Positions 45,349-54,130 of a DNA stretch of 64,000 bases are shown piece by piece. The position numbers and the translations under genes were made by a program. This DNA is from Maribellus sp. YY47 (lineage in GTDB: Bacteria > Bacteroidota > Bacteroidia > Bacteroidales > Prolixibacteraceae). The notes beneath the pieces were generated by a model that saw only the letters and a program-made list of their open reading frames with translations, was not told where the DNA came from and made no database searches. The stretch's first letter is position 1, and each line of letters opens with the position of its first letter. The stretch lies in the NCBI RefSeq assembly GCF_023111095.1, contig NZ_JALGYW010000002.1, forward strand, positions 186,001-250,000. The letters are read 5' to 3'.

Positions 45349-45973
45349 AATATCAGCGGTGCGCTGCACCATTTCCTGTGATGTGATATTCAGGCTACAA
45401 ATATTTTAGGTGCTGCACCTTTCAATGAATGCAATTTCTTTAGCAACAGCGCTGCGAAATATTTATAGACCGAAAGCATTGTGGAAAACAAAGGTGTTTC
45501 GCACCGTGATGTTGGTCGTTAAACATTATTTTGCATTTTTAAGAATCCAGAGGATTCAAATGTGTGTAGCTGAAAAATTCGCCCAACGAACATCCGACTC
45601 CGGCCGGAGTCGAACATAGAACAAACGCATTTTTTCTACAGACATTTAATCCCGCCGGGATTTTGCTATTTGTCCCAGGCCTGTTCTTCTTATAAACGAT
45701 AATATCAGCGGTGCGCTGCACCTGAGTTTGTGTTTTCCTATTTATCAAACTACAAATATTCTTGATGCGCTGCACCATTTCCTGTGATGTGATATTCAGG
45801 CTACAAATATTTTAGGCGCTGCTCCTTTCAATGAATGCAATTTCTTTGGTAGCAACGCTGCGAAATATTTATAGACCGAACGCATTGTGGTTAATGAAGA
45901 TCCGGCGTACCGAAACATAATTCTTCAAAAAAACAGAAACGAATTTCGATTCCCGGGTTTTCGGTTCGGGAAT
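45349..45973. repeat. Palindrome mosaic with an internal 124-bp direct repeat
   Basis: The fabD-VTT gap (about 790 bases) has no recognisable gene. A 124-bp segment occurs twice, 45361-45484 and 45767-45890, nearly identical. Several short palindromes of different sequence are dotted along it: GGTGCGCTGCACC (45358-45370, 45710-45722), AGGTGCTGCACCT (45408-45420), GGTGTTTCGCACC (45493-45505), GAATCCAGAGGATTC (45543-45557), CGACTCCGGCCGGAGTCG (45595-45612), AATCCCGCCGGGATT (45648-45662), ATTCCCG/CGGGAAT (45949-45973). CTACAAATATT or its complement recurs near them. The stretch 45225-45348 shows nothing. Confidence 0.8.
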
Positions 45974-45985
45974 AAAACACCGGAC

Positions 45986-46540
45986 TCATTGGAAAAACAA
46001 ACTGAGCATAAAATATTTTAGCATAAGACCCAACAAACTATACATAAAAAAATTCCGGAAGCGGTATTTCAACATGCCGGCAGCCACCGAAATAACAGAT
46101 GATGAGAGCGGAAACAAATTAAAAATGAAGATGGTGAGGTTACCATATTTCAAAATGTATTTTTCAGCCTTTAAAATTCGCTTTTCACCTACAAGATTAT
46201 TAATCACTGCAGAACTGACTGATACCCCGATCAGATAGTCGACGATTTGCGCACTGATAGCCGTACCGATCGCTATGGTAATCATCTCCCATAAGTTAAA
46301 AAACTTCAGGTAATAAATGAAGGCAACCTCAACCGGCATCAATAAAAAGAACAGATAGCCAGAGAAATGAATGAGTGCAAAAGAAAGCAAGCTCTGACTT
46401 TTCCCTTCATACCATTCTTTCCCAAGAGTAAAGGAAACAATCAGAATGGCTGTCAGTGACGTTAAAAGCAACAACACCATCCGAATCCCTTTCTTCTTGT
46501 CTATTTTCCGCTCTGTGCACATTTCGAAAACCAGTTTCAA
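45986..46540 (-). CDS. VTT/DedA-like (SNARE-associated Golgi) membrane protein
   Basis: 184 residues with about five hydrophobic segments. The core FLLMPVEVAFIYYLKFFNLW, IGTAISAQIVDYLIG and FIFNLFPLSSSVISVAAGML resembles the VTT/DedA fold, where re-entrant loops carry the Glu and Pro residues. DedA proteins flip phospholipids or undecaprenyl phosphate; the role here is not assigned. ATG at 46522 is an alternative start. It lies alone between two repeat-rich gaps separating fabD from glmS. Confidence 0.65.
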   Translation of the reverse strand: MKLVFEMCTERKIDKKKGIRMVLLLLTSLTAILIVSFTLGKEWYEGKSQSLLSFALIHFSGYLFFLLMPVEVAFIYYLKFFNLWEMITIAIGTAISAQIVDYLIGVSVSSAVINNLVGEKRILKAEKYILKYGNLTIFIFNLFPLSSSVISVAAGMLKYRFRNFFMYSLLGLMLKYFMLSLFFQ

Positions 46541-46623
46541 GCTTTTCTACATTTTTTACGATAAAGACCAAAAGATGTAGTAAAAAGAGAAGGATATTTT
46601 TGGAGGTTCGAAGTAAGCGACTC

Positions 46624-46730
46624 CACCTACCCCTTGCATAAAGCGTGGGGGTGCTTTCCTGTCGATTACAACGATCGTGAAAATGACATTACAAATGTCA
46701 GTATCATTGGCCCCTCGTTACAAACGAGGG
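46624..46730. repeat. Cluster of small palindromes with a TACAA core
   Basis: Between the VTT gene and glmS: a CCACC...GGGGGTG hairpin (46623-46653), an imperfect GATTACAACGATC, then TGACATTACAAATGTCA (46684-46700) and CCCTCGTTACAAACGAGGG (46712-46730). The last three share a TACAA loop with different arms. They resemble REP-like elements, but no RAYT transposase gene is in the window. No gene in the gap 46541-46740. Confidence 0.65.
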
Positions 46731-46740
46731 ACAGAATCAG

Positions 46741-48579
46741 CTACTCTACGGTAACGCTCTTCGCCAGGTTTCGGGGCTGATCCACATTACAGCCTTTTAG
46801 CAAAGCAATATGATAAGCCAGCAATTGCAGCGGAATTACCGCCAGCAAAGGAGCCAGTGCCGGATGCGATTTGGGAATCTCAATTACATCGTTGGCCAAC
46901 GACTTGAGACCGGTGTCGCCTTCCGTTACAATGGCGACGACATTCCCTTTCCGGGCTTTTACTTCCTGGATATTGCTCACCACTTTTTCGTAATAAGCAT
47001 CCTGCGGGGCAACCACAACCACCGGCAGGTTGTCGTCGACCAATGCAATCGGACCGTGTTTCATTTCGCCGGCCGCATACCCTTCAGCATGAACATAAGA
47101 GATTTCCTTTAGTTTGAGCGCACCTTCCAACGCCACAGGAAAAAGATAACCACGACCGAGGTAAAGCGCATTCACCGCTTCGTAATATTTCTCTGCAATG
47201 GCTTTTATTTTCTCATTGCTTTCGAGAATAACTCTCCCTTTCCCGGGTATCTGAGCTAATTCTTTCACCAGTTGCCGGTATTCCTTCGGACCGACGGTTC
47301 CCTTTTGTTGTGCCAGCTTTAATGCGATCATCGTCAAAACAGTAACCTGTGCTGTAAATGCTTTTGTTGATGCCACTCCAATTTCGGCTCCTGCATGCGT
47401 ATAAACACCGGCATCGGTTTCGCGCGCCAGCGACGAGCCTACCACGTTACAAATACCAAGAACGGTGGCTCTCTTTTCTTTTGCCAGACGAAGCGCCGCC
47501 AATGTATCGGCAGTCTCCCCGCTTTGGCTGATCAGAATCACCACATCTTTTTCGCGAATAATTGGTTTGCGGTAGCGAAATTCAGAGGCATATTCCACTT
47601 CCACCGGCACCTGCGCATATTCCTCGATCAGGTATTCGCCGATGAGTGCGGCGTGCCACGATGTTCCGCATCCGATGATGATGATGCGGTCGGCCTGCTC
47701 CAGTTTTGGAAACACTTCCAGCAAACCACCCAACACAATCTCAGAATAATCATCGCGCAGTCGTCCCCGAAAAGTTTCTTCAATGGTAAGCGGCTGCTCG
47801 TAAATTTCCTTCAACATAAAATGTTCGAACTCACCTTTGTCGAGATTACCTATTTCAAGATCGAGATTTGATATCTTTAGTGAAACGGGGTTATTTTGGA
47901 CATTCTTTAGTGTAAATCCATCGCTCTGCAAAATCGCAATATCTTCATCGTTCAGGTAAATCACCTGGCTGGTGTATTCAGCAATCGGCGAAGCGTCGCT
48001 GGCTATAAAATACTCGTTTGCACCAAGTCCAACTACCAGCGGACTCCCCTTTCGCGCCACCACAATTTTGCATTTTTCGTTGGTACACAAAACGGCAATT
48101 CCGTACGCTCCCACCACTTTTGAAAGCGCCAGCTGCACGGCAGCCTCTGAAGTCATTCTGTCATCCTGACTGTAAAAATACTCGATCAGGTTGGCGAGTA
48201 CTTCCGTATCGGTTTCACTTTTGAACACATAACCATGTTCCGACAAATCGCTTTTGAGTTTCGCATAGTTTTCGATAATTCCATTGTGCACCAAAGAAAA
48301 CAAGCCATTCATTGAGGTATGCGGATGTGCATTAACGTCGTTTGGCTCGCCGTGGGTTGCCCAGCGGGTGTGTCCAATCCCCACGTTCCCCAGCCGGCTT
48401 TCCTCCGCCACAAACTCCTCCAGATCGGCAACTTTCCCTTTCTTTTTGAAGTTCTCCAGCGTTCCGTTCAGAAGTGCAATCCCCGCAGAATCATAGCCTC
48501 TGTATTCGAGCTGCTTTAATCCTTTTATCAGTATAGGAAATGCCTCACGATTTCCAATATATCCAACGATTCCACACAT
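46741..48579 (-). CDS. glmS: Glutamine-fructose-6-phosphate aminotransferase
   Basis: Makes glucosamine-6-phosphate for cell wall and LPS precursors. The 612-residue protein starts MCGIVGYIG with the catalytic Cys2 of the class II glutaminase domain, then two SIS sugar-isomerase domains (IGCGTSWHAALIGEY, ISQSGETADTLAAL, GRGYLFPVALEGALKLKE) and the C-terminal DQPRNLAKSVTVE. Full length. No glmS ribozyme is expected in this phylum and none was seen. Confidence 0.97.
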   Translation of the reverse strand: MCGIVGYIGNREAFPILIKGLKQLEYRGYDSAGIALLNGTLENFKKKGKVADLEEFVAEESRLGNVGIGHTRWATHGEPNDVNAHPHTSMNGLFSLVHNGIIENYAKLKSDLSEHGYVFKSETDTEVLANLIEYFYSQDDRMTSEAAVQLALSKVVGAYGIAVLCTNEKCKIVVARKGSPLVVGLGANEYFIASDASPIAEYTSQVIYLNDEDIAILQSDGFTLKNVQNNPVSLKISNLDLEIGNLDKGEFEHFMLKEIYEQPLTIEETFRGRLRDDYSEIVLGGLLEVFPKLEQADRIIIIGCGTSWHAALIGEYLIEEYAQVPVEVEYASEFRYRKPIIREKDVVILISQSGETADTLAALRLAKEKRATVLGICNVVGSSLARETDAGVYTHAGAEIGVASTKAFTAQVTVLTMIALKLAQQKGTVGPKEYRQLVKELAQIPGKGRVILESNEKIKAIAEKYYEAVNALYLGRGYLFPVALEGALKLKEISYVHAEGYAAGEMKHGPIALVDDNLPVVVVAPQDAYYEKVVSNIQEVKARKGNVVAIVTEGDTGLKSLANDVIEIPKSHPALAPLLAVIPLQLLAYHIALLKGCNVDQPRNLAKSVTVE

Positions 48580-48686
48580 GTTCCTGAGTTTAAAGTTTAA
48601 TGTTCAGAGTTTTCAGTATTAGTCGCAGTTTTCAGGTTTCTATCATTTAAGCATTCAGGCATTAAAGCAATTTCGCATTCCTTCCT
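48580..48686. repeat. Low-complexity short-unit repeat between DUF4954 and glmS
   Basis: The gap holds two simple-sequence tracts: AAAGTTTAATGTTCAGAGTT-like heptamers (48590-48620) and a GCATT-spaced run (gcattcaggcattaaagc and gcattcc, about 48650-48680). Looks like a decayed short tandem repeat. No gene. Confidence 0.5.
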
Positions 48687-50708
48687 TCAATCCCTCTGTC
48701 CTTCTTTAACCGTAAGTTTGCTCATCATATCCATCATCTCCTTGCCGAGCGCCTCCTTTTTCTCCATGTGCTGACGAATGGCCTGCACCGTATTATTGCT
48801 TTCGAATTCGCCACGCACTTCAGCAAAATCAAGTTCGCGTGCTCCGTTTTGTCCATCTACTCCGAAGCCTGTCATTTTCGACATCGAGAACTCCTTTTTT
48901 GCATCTTCATAGAGATACTGATCAATTCCCAACACACTGCTCTTCCATTTTTCAACTACCGCAATCACATCGTCAGCGTCGAAAAGATCAACGGCTTTTC
49001 CATAAAACTTATCGAGCACATCGGCAGCCCACGTCCACTCGTAGTTATAATAGTTTTTATGAAGCCCGGCCAGTGCGGCATTTACTTCTTCGAGCGACTG
49101 AATAACTCCCAGTTCCACATTTGTAAGCAACTGATCGAGGGCCTCAAACGGACACAGCATTCCTGATAGATCCACCCAATATCCCTGTCCATAACGGGTA
49201 TCGGGCTGTAATGCCTTTCTGATATCGTTGTTATCTTTTAGTTTGTTTCCCTTTAAACGCGTTATTAATGAATTCCCTAAGAATTTCCAGATAGCCATTT
49301 CATACAACTCAATTCCGCGATCAAGTGCATGCTTTTCAATCTTCATTCGTTGATAGCGATACGAAGCCTCATCTCCTCCTGATTGCCGAATATCCAAAAG
49401 CTTCTCCCTGCCAACAATCATTTTTCGCACCGTGTAAGGACTGAGCAAATTGAAATTGATAAAATCGAGCAGGTTCGAATCGGTTCGCTTGTCTCGCTTT
49501 GGCCATTTCTGCGTATCGCGAATCGTACCGATACTTTTCAGGTTGATTCCGGGTACCAGAATACTCTCGTCCTTGCTTTCGATCAGGTACGAAAAAGGAA
49601 ATTCGGTGGTATCACAATGTTTGTAATGACGCCCCATTACCAGCGAAAAAGCTCCGATATGCGACGGCCACAGCAAATAAGAATCGCTGGTGGTTTTGCC
49701 TCCCCGCTCCAGTATTCCCTGATGGATCGGCCCCAGTTTGTACATGTGATTACTTTGGTTCGAGCCACTTCCTGCATTCAGAAAAGAAAACATACCAGCA
49801 ATGAGCAAGGTCGATTTGTGATGGGTAACCGTGTATGGCCCCGCAAAAATGGAACATGCCTCGCCATGAAAGCCCTGACAATTGGCAAAAAACAATGAAT
49901 TCTCGGCGGAATAATGCTTGTCGAGTACACATCCCTGTCCGATAAAACATTTCGAAACCAGTGTAGCGTCGGTAACCCGCGATCCGGAACTGACAATAAA
50001 GTCTTCCATGATCACGCCTTCGCCAATCACAACCGGAGCCTCAAAGTTACTGTTGACGCTTCCGTTTTTTAGCTTTTTGGCGCCATCGATCACGGTGGCC
50101 GTTCCGGTTTTTACATTCAGAATGGTATTGCTGTTCAGTAATTTTGAATGCGCGCCAATCACCCCCATTTCATCACTGACAAATTCGGTATAGTTTTCCA
50201 CCATCCTTTTTAGCGAGTTCACCAATGCAGGGCGATGCCGGTACAAAGCCATCATATAGGCCACATGCGCCGACAAATAATCATAAATCGGAATTTCGCG
50301 CCCGCCGCCTTCATTGATGGCTTCGACTACGGTTCCGTTTCCAAACGACGACCTTCCGTCGACAGCCAGCGTGGTAATATTATGAATAATAACATTTTCG
50401 CCGATACGGTAATTGGCAATGTAACTTCGAACATTGTGGATAAGCGCATTTTTACCCACCTCGCAGTTATGCAACCACGCATTGTAAATACCGGTTTTAA
50501 AGGTGATACCTCCAAATAATTTCACCGATCCCGTAAAACTGTTTAACCGGATCCGACCTGTAAACTTGGTATTCTCAATACAATTGGGAATAAAATCTTC
50601 AGCGACCTTTATTAGACTCCAGTCGGTAGACGAACATCCCTGATGCACCAACTGTCCAATTTCTTCGTCGAGTAAGTTTCTGAATTTTGTTTTGGTGTCC
50701 TGAATCAT
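48687..50708 (-). CDS. DUF4954 family protein with left-handed beta-helix
   Basis: 673 residues, unknown function. The middle (about 40-330) has hexapeptide-like repeats (KNALIHNVRSYIANYRIGEN, VIIHNITTLAVDGRSSFGNG, PVVIGEGVIMEDFIV), as in the LbetaH acyltransferase/nucleotidyltransferase C-terminal helix. The C-terminal half is helical and charged. The start at 50708 (MIQDTKTKFRN) is chosen because the promoter box at 50730-50737 overlaps the ATG at 50732. Sugar-nucleotide-like binding is only an inference from the helix. glmS lies downstream, so cotranscription is possible. Confidence 0.82.
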   Translation of the reverse strand: MIQDTKTKFRNLLDEEIGQLVHQGCSSTDWSLIKVAEDFIPNCIENTKFTGRIRLNSFTGSVKLFGGITFKTGIYNAWLHNCEVGKNALIHNVRSYIANYRIGENVIIHNITTLAVDGRSSFGNGTVVEAINEGGGREIPIYDYLSAHVAYMMALYRHRPALVNSLKRMVENYTEFVSDEMGVIGAHSKLLNSNTILNVKTGTATVIDGAKKLKNGSVNSNFEAPVVIGEGVIMEDFIVSSGSRVTDATLVSKCFIGQGCVLDKHYSAENSLFFANCQGFHGEACSIFAGPYTVTHHKSTLLIAGMFSFLNAGSGSNQSNHMYKLGPIHQGILERGGKTTSDSYLLWPSHIGAFSLVMGRHYKHCDTTEFPFSYLIESKDESILVPGINLKSIGTIRDTQKWPKRDKRTDSNLLDFINFNLLSPYTVRKMIVGREKLLDIRQSGGDEASYRYQRMKIEKHALDRGIELYEMAIWKFLGNSLITRLKGNKLKDNNDIRKALQPDTRYGQGYWVDLSGMLCPFEALDQLLTNVELGVIQSLEEVNAALAGLHKNYYNYEWTWAADVLDKFYGKAVDLFDADDVIAVVEKWKSSVLGIDQYLYEDAKKEFSMSKMTGFGVDGQNGARELDFAEVRGEFESNNTVQAIRQHMEKKEALGKEMMDMMSKLTVKEGQRD

Positions 50709-50745
50709 AAGGTTGACTTTATTGCCGGTCAAAGTTAAACCTTAT
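50707..50745 (-). promoter_or_regulatory. Promoter and inverted repeat at the DUF4954 start
   Basis: ATAAGGTTGACTTT (50707-50720) and AAAGTTAAACCTTAT (50731-50745) are inverted with one base offset. The minus-strand -7 box TAACTTTG (50730-50737) lies in one arm and the start codon in the other. The repeat could be an operator or an RNA hairpin covering the start. Confidence 0.5.
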
Positions 50746-51014
50746 GATTTCTACCCAACAACAAAAACCTAACACATCCACAACTAAAAAACACAAAAAC
50801 ATAACACATATATTACATTAAATTAATTATTAATGCATTACACAAAATAAATACACGACATTTAATCATACAAAATAAGATTAACCCTAATATAGATGCG
50901 CATAAAAGATTGAGGCAGATTAGTTCAATCTCCTCCAGCATTCAATCATTTCAATCTAAAACCAGTTGAAACGTTTTCCCAAATGACACCCGAATATTGA
51001 CGTTAAGACCAGAA
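50746..51014. other. AT-rich gap upstream of DUF4954
   Basis: Very AT-rich from about 50800 to 50900 (attacattaaattaattatt), which fits an upstream promoter region. No gene, repeat family or terminator was recognised. Confidence 0.4.
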
Positions 51015-51995
51015 TCAAAGCTGCAGAAGATAATTCGACAAACGAACAGAAGTACCCAGCTTTAATTTTTTGCGAAGCCGAACGCGCGCTATTTCTACGC
51101 TCTTGGGTGTAAGGTTAAGTAATCCGGCAATTTCCTTACTTGAAAGGCCCAAGCGAACATACGAACACAAGCGTTTGTCTTTCATCGAAATATTGGAATG
51201 CCTTGCCTGCAATCGCTCCATAAACCCGGGATGAACTTTTTCCACCTGGTTTTCGATGGTATTCCAGTCAATCTTTTCTCTGGCATTTTCATCCAGCATT
51301 CCGAGCAACTCTATCAAATAGTGCTGAAGATTATCGGTGTCTTCTTTATTCGCTTTTTGAAGAATATTTCGCGCTTTGTTTAGCAACTCATTTTTTTGCG
51401 ACAGCTGCAACAGAAAAGAAACCAGTTCCCTGTCTTTCAGATCGAGCTGGCTTTGCAAACGTTGTTTATTTCGCTGATCAAATTCCTTTCCGCGCTCCAG
51501 GTCAGAAATATGCCCCATCGCACGTTTTAAACGCGTAATGTCCTGCACCGATGCCCGAATACCAAGATACTTTCCCAGCTTATCATACACTCCCCGAACA
51601 TTGATCACACACCAGCGCAACTGTTTGGTTCTTGTCAAAATCCGGAATTCGAGCGAAGGATTAACCAATGACTGATTTAACGCTCCTGAGAGAAAATGCT
51701 GATATTTTTCACGATCGGGCTCATAAACCAACATGGTGCTAATTCCTTCAGACTGGATAATTTCGTTGGAAGTAAAACCGGTGAGATCGTAGCACGAAGG
51801 AGAAGAATACTTGATTGCCCCGTCGGGTTCGAACCATAATTCCCAGGCAAATGCAAAATCAGAAATTTGCTGGTAAAACTGCCTTTTCTCCTTTTCATCC
51901 TGAAGCTGAAGATGCGTATCTTCCAATTGAATCTTCAAATCTGAAAGTTCATTTTCCAGAGTTTTCAAACGAGCGGTATTTTGCTTTTTATCCAA
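51015..51995 (-). CDS. PAS domain regulator with LuxR-type helix-turn-helix
   Basis: 326-residue soluble regulator. N-terminal coiled coil (about 5-45), PAS fold with PAC (about 48-165; DGAIKYSSPSCYDLTGFTS, LGIRASVQDITRLK), a helical linker (170-250), and a C-terminal LuxR/GerE HTH (LGLSSKEIAGLLNLTPKSVE, IARVRLRKKLKL). There is no receiver and no transmembrane helix, so it senses a cytoplasmic signal or acts under a partner protein. Such regulators occur in Bacteroidota; targets unknown. Confidence 0.88.
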   Translation of the reverse strand: MDKKQNTARLKTLENELSDLKIQLEDTHLQLQDEKEKRQFYQQISDFAFAWELWFEPDGAIKYSSPSCYDLTGFTSNEIIQSEGISTMLVYEPDREKYQHFLSGALNQSLVNPSLEFRILTRTKQLRWCVINVRGVYDKLGKYLGIRASVQDITRLKRAMGHISDLERGKEFDQRNKQRLQSQLDLKDRELVSFLLQLSQKNELLNKARNILQKANKEDTDNLQHYLIELLGMLDENAREKIDWNTIENQVEKVHPGFMERLQARHSNISMKDKRLCSYVRLGLSSKEIAGLLNLTPKSVEIARVRLRKKLKLGTSVRLSNYLLQL

Positions 51996-52145
51996 GGCGA
52001 TGTGATTTAGTGATCAATGCCGGATTAAAAATACTACGCCCAAACAGGAAAAACAAACATTCTATGTTAGGTTTTTGCACCTAACACCAACACTGAGATA
52101 TGTAGAGGTAAAAAGTGGAATTGTTTTCTTGTCTTCTGACCCAGC

Positions 52146-52622
52146 CTAATACTCCGTCTTATCATTTTTAGCTTTCCAATGCTCAAATACGTGAAGGCCT
52201 TCGTCCCTAATAATGTTCTCGAAATCGACTTTGCGATCATCGATCTTAAGTTCGAGTTCATCGTAAATAAACTGATCATCGAAATTAGCTGAAGCGGCGT
52301 CTTCGCGGTTACAGGCGTAAAATACTTTTTGGGGCCGCGCCCAATAAATAGCCCCTAAACACATCGGGCAAGGCTCGCAGGAAGTGTAAATCACACAATC
52401 ATCGAGTTGAAACGATTTCAGTTTTTTACAGGCCTCACGAATGGCTATAATCTCAGCATGCGCCGTCGGATCGTTATCCGAAGTAACCCGATTAAAACCT
52501 TCGGCAATAATTTCTCCATCTTTAACAACCACTGCTCCAAAAGGACCCCCGGAATTGGTTTTCATTCCCTTTTCTGCCAACAAAATGGCAGCCCGCATAA
52601 ACTTTTTGTGTGTTTCACTCAT
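52146..52622 (-). CDS. Nucleoside/guanine deaminase (CDA fold)
   Basis: Zinc deaminase of 158 residues. Zinc ligands: His in HAEIIAI, with catalytic Glu next to it, and two Cys in SCEPCPMCLGA. The C-terminal FYACNREDAASANFDDQFIYDEL region resembles GuaD guanine deaminases more than tRNA-specific TadA. Complete. A -7 box lies 29 bases upstream. A tRNA or other purine substrate cannot be excluded. Confidence 0.85.
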   Translation of the reverse strand: MSETHKKFMRAAILLAEKGMKTNSGGPFGAVVVKDGEIIAEGFNRVTSDNDPTAHAEIIAIREACKKLKSFQLDDCVIYTSCEPCPMCLGAIYWARPQKVFYACNREDAASANFDDQFIYDELELKIDDRKVDFENIIRDEGLHVFEHWKAKNDKTEY

Positions 52623-52650
52623 AGTTCTTCCTATTTTCCAGCAAAGCTTT

Positions 52651-52658
52651 CAAAAGTA
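52651..52658 (-). promoter_or_regulatory. Putative -7 box for the deaminase gene
   Basis: Minus-strand TACTTTTG, full match to TAnnTTTG. It lies between the deaminase start and the NDH-2 stop. Confidence 0.5.
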
Positions 52659-52705
52659 ACATTCAGGAAATGAAAATACAAATGCAATGGATTTCTTCGG
52701 AAAGC

Positions 52706-53998
52706 TTACTCCGATTTGTCCCGGCCTCTGGGAACCTGGCGAATAATCAAACGCAGCGACTGGTCGTACGTCATGTAACTCCAGAGCCAGTTGATAAAAA
52801 TAACCAGCCGGTTTTTTACCCCCACAATCGACATCAGGTGCACAAACATCCACACCATCCAGGCCACAAAACCCGAAAACCGCAATTTGGGAAGGTCAAC
52901 TACCGCTCGGTTTCGACCAACAGTCGCCATCGAGCCTTTGTCGTGATATCGAAATCCTGTCAATTCCGTTTTATTATGAAGATTCACGAGGTTTTGAGCC
53001 AACAAAGAAGCCTGTTGGAGCGCCACCTGCGCCACCTGCGGATGCCCGTTCGGATACGCTTCAGTTTCCATATAAGCAATATCACCTATGGCAAAAATAT
53101 CGTCAGCATCGTCCACCTGGTTAAAATCGTTCACCTTGATCCGGTTCCCACGAACAATCAGGTCGGGGTTGATTCCTTCGGGCATCTGACCTTTTACTCC
53201 TGCCGCCCAAATCAAAGTATTGGCCTGAAAACTTTCCTTGTCTTCCAGATCAACCTGTTTCCCGTCGTAGTTTAGAACTTTATGCTCCAGTTTTACTTCA
53301 ACACCCAATTCGGCAAGGTAATTAAATGCCTTTTCGCCGGCTTTGGCGCTCATCCCATTCAACAGCTGATGACTGGCCTCAACCAGCGTAATGGTCATCT
53401 GTCTGAAATCCATTTCGGGATAATCTTTGGGAAGCACAAAATTTTTCATTTCGGCCAGTGCACCGCATACCTCAACACCCGTTGGTCCGCCACCTACTAC
53501 CACCACGTTCAGCATGCGTTTTCGCTCTTCCTCATCACTAAGCGTCACCGCTTTTTCAAAATTACTGAGTATGGTATTTCGCAGAAAAAGCGCTTCGGAC
53601 ACCGACTTCATGGGAAGACTGTTTTTGGCAAAGCTTTGCATCCCAAAGAAATTGGTCGTAGCGCCTGTAGCAATCACCAGGTAATCGTACATTACGGTTC
53701 CCAAACTGGTTTCCAGCATTTTTTCTTCCGTCCGAATTTTATTTACTTCGGCCACACGGATAAAAACGTTTTTTACATTCTGGAAAACCTTTCGTAGCGG
53801 GAAAGATATGGAACTGGGCTCCAAACCCGAAGTCGCCACCTGGTAAAACAAAGGTTGAAACTGATGATAGTTATTCCGGTCGAATAACACCACCTGGAAA
53901 TTCTGTTTATACAGTTTCCGCGCCAGGCGTAAACCGGCAAATCCTGCACCAATAATCACTACTCTAGGCTGCTCTGTTCTTGGTATATTAACTGGCAT
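52706..53998 (-). CDS. ndh: NAD(P)/FAD-dependent oxidoreductase, type II NADH dehydrogenase
   Basis: Non-proton-pumping NADH:quinone oxidoreductase, 430 residues. FAD motif VIIGAGFAGLRLARKL, NAD motif VVVVGGGPTGVEVCGAL, and FAIGDIAYME, plus the NDH-2 pattern NNYHQFQPLFYQVATSGLEP. The C-terminal hydrophobic stretch (FVAWMVWMFVHLMSIVG) likely anchors it at the inner membrane. It would feed electrons to menaquinone. Complete and monocistronic in appearance. Confidence 0.9.
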   Translation of the reverse strand: MPVNIPRTEQPRVVIIGAGFAGLRLARKLYKQNFQVVLFDRNNYHQFQPLFYQVATSGLEPSSISFPLRKVFQNVKNVFIRVAEVNKIRTEEKMLETSLGTVMYDYLVIATGATTNFFGMQSFAKNSLPMKSVSEALFLRNTILSNFEKAVTLSDEEERKRMLNVVVVGGGPTGVEVCGALAEMKNFVLPKDYPEMDFRQMTITLVEASHQLLNGMSAKAGEKAFNYLAELGVEVKLEHKVLNYDGKQVDLEDKESFQANTLIWAAGVKGQMPEGINPDLIVRGNRIKVNDFNQVDDADDIFAIGDIAYMETEAYPNGHPQVAQVALQQASLLAQNLVNLHNKTELTGFRYHDKGSMATVGRNRAVVDLPKLRFSGFVAWMVWMFVHLMSIVGVKNRLVIFINWLWSYMTYDQSLRLIIRQVPRGRDKSE

Positions 53999-54130
53999 TG
54001 ATAAATCATTTTACCCTCAAAACAATCCCTTTTCCTGAATGTTTGCCCGGCAATGTGGAAACAACAATTTCTTCACATTACCCCAATATAATTGGCTGTT
54101 TTACCAAAAATGTTATTACCCGAAAAGCAA

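Noticed and set aside
45410-45619. 70-codon frame inside the palindrome mosaic
   Set aside because: It runs through repeats and palindromes and has no domain similarity.
45349-45973. CRISPR array or insertion sequence
   Set aside because: Palindromes differ from each other with irregular spacing, and no transposase or cas gene is present.
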